64,000 nt of DNA from Alkalihalobacillus bogoriensis ATCC BAA-922 (lineage in GTDB: Bacteria > Bacillota > Bacilli > Bacillales > Bacillaceae_F). The notes beneath the pieces were generated by a model that was given only the letters and a program-made list of their open reading frames with translations, had not been told where the DNA came from and made no database searches. This document shows positions 62,800 to 64,000 of the stretch, one piece after another; position 1 is the stretch's first letter; every line of letters starts with the position of its first letter. Position numbers and translations under genes: made by a program. The DNA is taken from the NCBI RefSeq assembly GCF_000621445.1, contig NZ_KK211279.1:326537-390536 (forward strand). Direction: 5' to 3'.

Positions 62800-63243
62800 T
62801 TATCTCGTCCGTAATTCAGACCACAACTGCTCAAGCCACTTATCAAAATCCGTACCTTTTTCTCCTTCATATGTATCATACACATCAATTCTCATCTTTT
62901 TCAATTTTTCTTTAAAATCTTCATAAGAATGATCCTTAGGAAGGCTCTTTTTTATACGAACAAGGATTTTTTTCGTATCCTTAACAGCATCGCCTTCCTT
63001 CCGTTCCGGCATTGTAACCTGTTCTCCTAACGCTAGAAGTTGACGGTAAGCAGCTTCCCGAACTTTATGGACAGGATCACCTTTCATACTATGCTTTAAT
63101 AATTCAATTGTCTCTCGCGCTTTCCACTTCCCTAACTCTTCTACCGTATCCATTCGTTCCCGCCAATTAGCCATTCTATTGATGGACTTCTTTAATTCAT
63201 CAAAGTTTGCAGGTAAATCTGTTCTTTCTTCATGATTAGCCAA
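62800..63243 (-). CDS. HEAT-repeat conserved hypothetical protein
   Basis: The 147 residues contain a HEAT-type helical pair (WRERMDTVEELGKWKARETI, ELLKHSMKGDPVHKVREAAY) and a charged C-terminal helix region ending in FDKWLEQLWSELRTR. The protein matches small HEAT-repeat proteins widespread in Bacillaceae; they probably bind protein partners. GAGAGGCGAG precedes ATG 63243. No partner gene is evident. Confidence 0.75.
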   Translation of the reverse strand: MANHEERTDLPANFDELKKSINRMANWRERMDTVEELGKWKARETIELLKHSMKGDPVHKVREAAYRQLLALGEQVTMPERKEGDAVKDTKKILVRIKKSLPKDHSYEDFKEKLKKMRIDVYDTYEGEKGTDFDKWLEQLWSELRTR

Positions 63244-63351
63244 TTTACTCGCCTCTCTTCTGTATGATTTTCGCTCAAACCTTTTATAGGTAGTTTGCCT
63301 TTATTTGTATTTTAAATACATGTTTCAATTGTATAAGGGGGAAGTGCCTGA

Positions 63352-63386
63352 CTCCAAGTACGTTTGTGTTTTAACGTACTTGGAGA
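63352..63386. terminator. Hairpin after a GTGCCTGACTCC motif
   Basis: CTCCAAGTACGTT pairs with AACGTACTTGGAG around TGTGTTTT. The preceding GTGCCTGAC is shared with the lipase terminator and with 61259. No gene ends close by on the plus strand, and the region 63387-63810 shows no convincing gene. Confidence 0.6.
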
Positions 63387-63810
63387 CTTTCGTCTAGTCC
63401 GTCATTTTGGACATGTCCTCTACATCCAATAATCCAACATAGAAGAAAACCATTTTAAGGCTTCACCAAAACATAAATAAGTCACAAACGTTGATGTACC
63501 AACACCTGTAAGTATGTTACCTTTTTTAAAATTAAAATTAAGTAACCTTTTTTCTAAAATAATGTGGATTTCGACATTTAAAATGGACTTCACGGAATTA
63601 AAATATAAATGTACGTTCAACGGAAGCATTAGTTCAACAAGAGAAAATAATGTCATACATATCTAATAAATGTTTTGGAATAAGTGAAATGTTTTTGACA
63701 CTCTAAAATTACCGAATGTTGCCGGTATTGCCTGTCCAGAATTAGTCGAATATAATGTCCTTATGTAGTTCGGAATATTTCGACATTTATCATTCTGGAG
63801 AAAGGAAAAA

Positions 63811-63859
63811 GACATCTCCCAAAACGTGTAACTGCGCCAACAGTTATACAGGAGATGTC
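63811..63859. other. Two-part inverted repeat near the right edge
   Basis: GACATCTCC (63811-63819) pairs with GGAGATGTC (63851-63859), and inside it GTGTAACTG pairs with CAGTTATAC with one G-T mismatch, around CGCCAA. It may be the terminator of a gene or the end of an element lying beyond the window. Sequence 63860-64000 holds nothing else I can support. Confidence 0.5.
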
Positions 63860-64000
63860 CCACAAAAAAGTATATGATTATTGTATCAGAATATCAGCTG
63901 ATTGAAAACATACTTACTGGAGTTTTTAGTTAGGGGTGCAGAGAAAATCCCCTCTCCTTGTTGTGGAAAAAACATGTTGGTTAGAGGAACGACGAATCGA

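Noticed and set aside
63420..63863. Two minus-strand frames of 78 and 66 codons near the right edge
   Set aside because: Composition is not protein-like, no ribosome site is visible, and the second overlaps the inverted repeat at 63811-63859.
63700..64000. Possible insertion-sequence end at the right edge
   Set aside because: An inverted repeat is present but no transposase fragment can be read on either strand within the window.

Overview
The window looks like a chromosomal segment of a low-GC, aerobic Bacillaceae (Bacillus or alkaliphile-type). The signs are strong AGGAGG-type ribosome binding sites, frequent TTG and GTG starts, protein families typical of Bacillus (YesL, YndJ-like, DbpA/YxiN, PadR plus HAAS, LytS/YesN), a PhoP-type box and small XRE-regulator modules. 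No rRNA, tRNA, CRISPR array or intact transposase gene was seen.

Layout. 1-2.4 kb: start of an AraC-type regulator running off the left edge, a frameshifted lipoprotein, a MerR regulator and a GNAT acetyltransferase. 2.5-7.8 kb (minus strand): a three-component sugar-sensing operon (membrane-anchored binding protein, LytS-type kinase, YesN-type regulator) followed by a XylF-like binding lipoprotein, but no transporter ATPase or permease before the terminator. 8.7-9.4 kb: XRE regulator plus small membrane protein. 9.8-23.4 kb: a NUDIX hydrolase and a defence-like island with an McrC-like/McrB-like pair, a 1244-residue helicase-nuclease fusion, an HrgA-like protein, an eroded gene and an Mrr-type nuclease, with an alpha/beta hydrolase and a membrane protein between them. 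24-33.4 kb: a miscellaneous region (membrane protein, methyltransferase, secreted lipase-like protein, EamA transporter, stranded toxin/immunity remnant, YndJ-like protein).

33.5-45.8 kb: a carbohydrate utilisation locus on the minus strand. In transcription order it encodes a frameshifted sugar-binding protein, two permeases, a YesL-like protein, a DUF2264 protein, a heparinase II/III-like lyase, a GH88 unsaturated uronyl hydrolase and a GH35 beta-galactosidase. A divergent LacI regulator lies upstream. The enzymes lack signal peptides, so imported acidic, galactose-containing oligosaccharides are probably broken down in the cytoplasm. 46-47.5 kb: a PadR/HAAS pair and a TetR fragment. 47.7-52.3 kb: a glycerol-3-phosphate-type ugpCAEB operon behind a four-hexamer PhoP-like box. 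52.3-56 kb: a repeat-rich stretch with a duplicated and decayed coiled-coil gene and a nuclease-like/winged-helix gene bracketed by palindromic repeats. 56-58.2 kb: XRE regulator, small membrane protein and a two-gene ABC exporter. 58.6-63.2 kb: HNH nuclease, MazG-like pyrophosphohydrolase, a decayed secreted peptide, DEAD-box helicase DbpA and a HEAT-repeat protein.

The most striking unexplained feature is a family of eight dispersed nested palindromes. Seven measure 181 bp and one 182 bp between equivalent ends, and each contains four copies of a GCGGxCA...TTATTTG module arranged as two direct and two inverted. Two copies tightly bracket a gene for a putative PD-(D/E)xK-like plus winged-helix protein, which suggests (unproven) a REP/RAYT-like relationship. 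A second family of about 180 bp has three copies.
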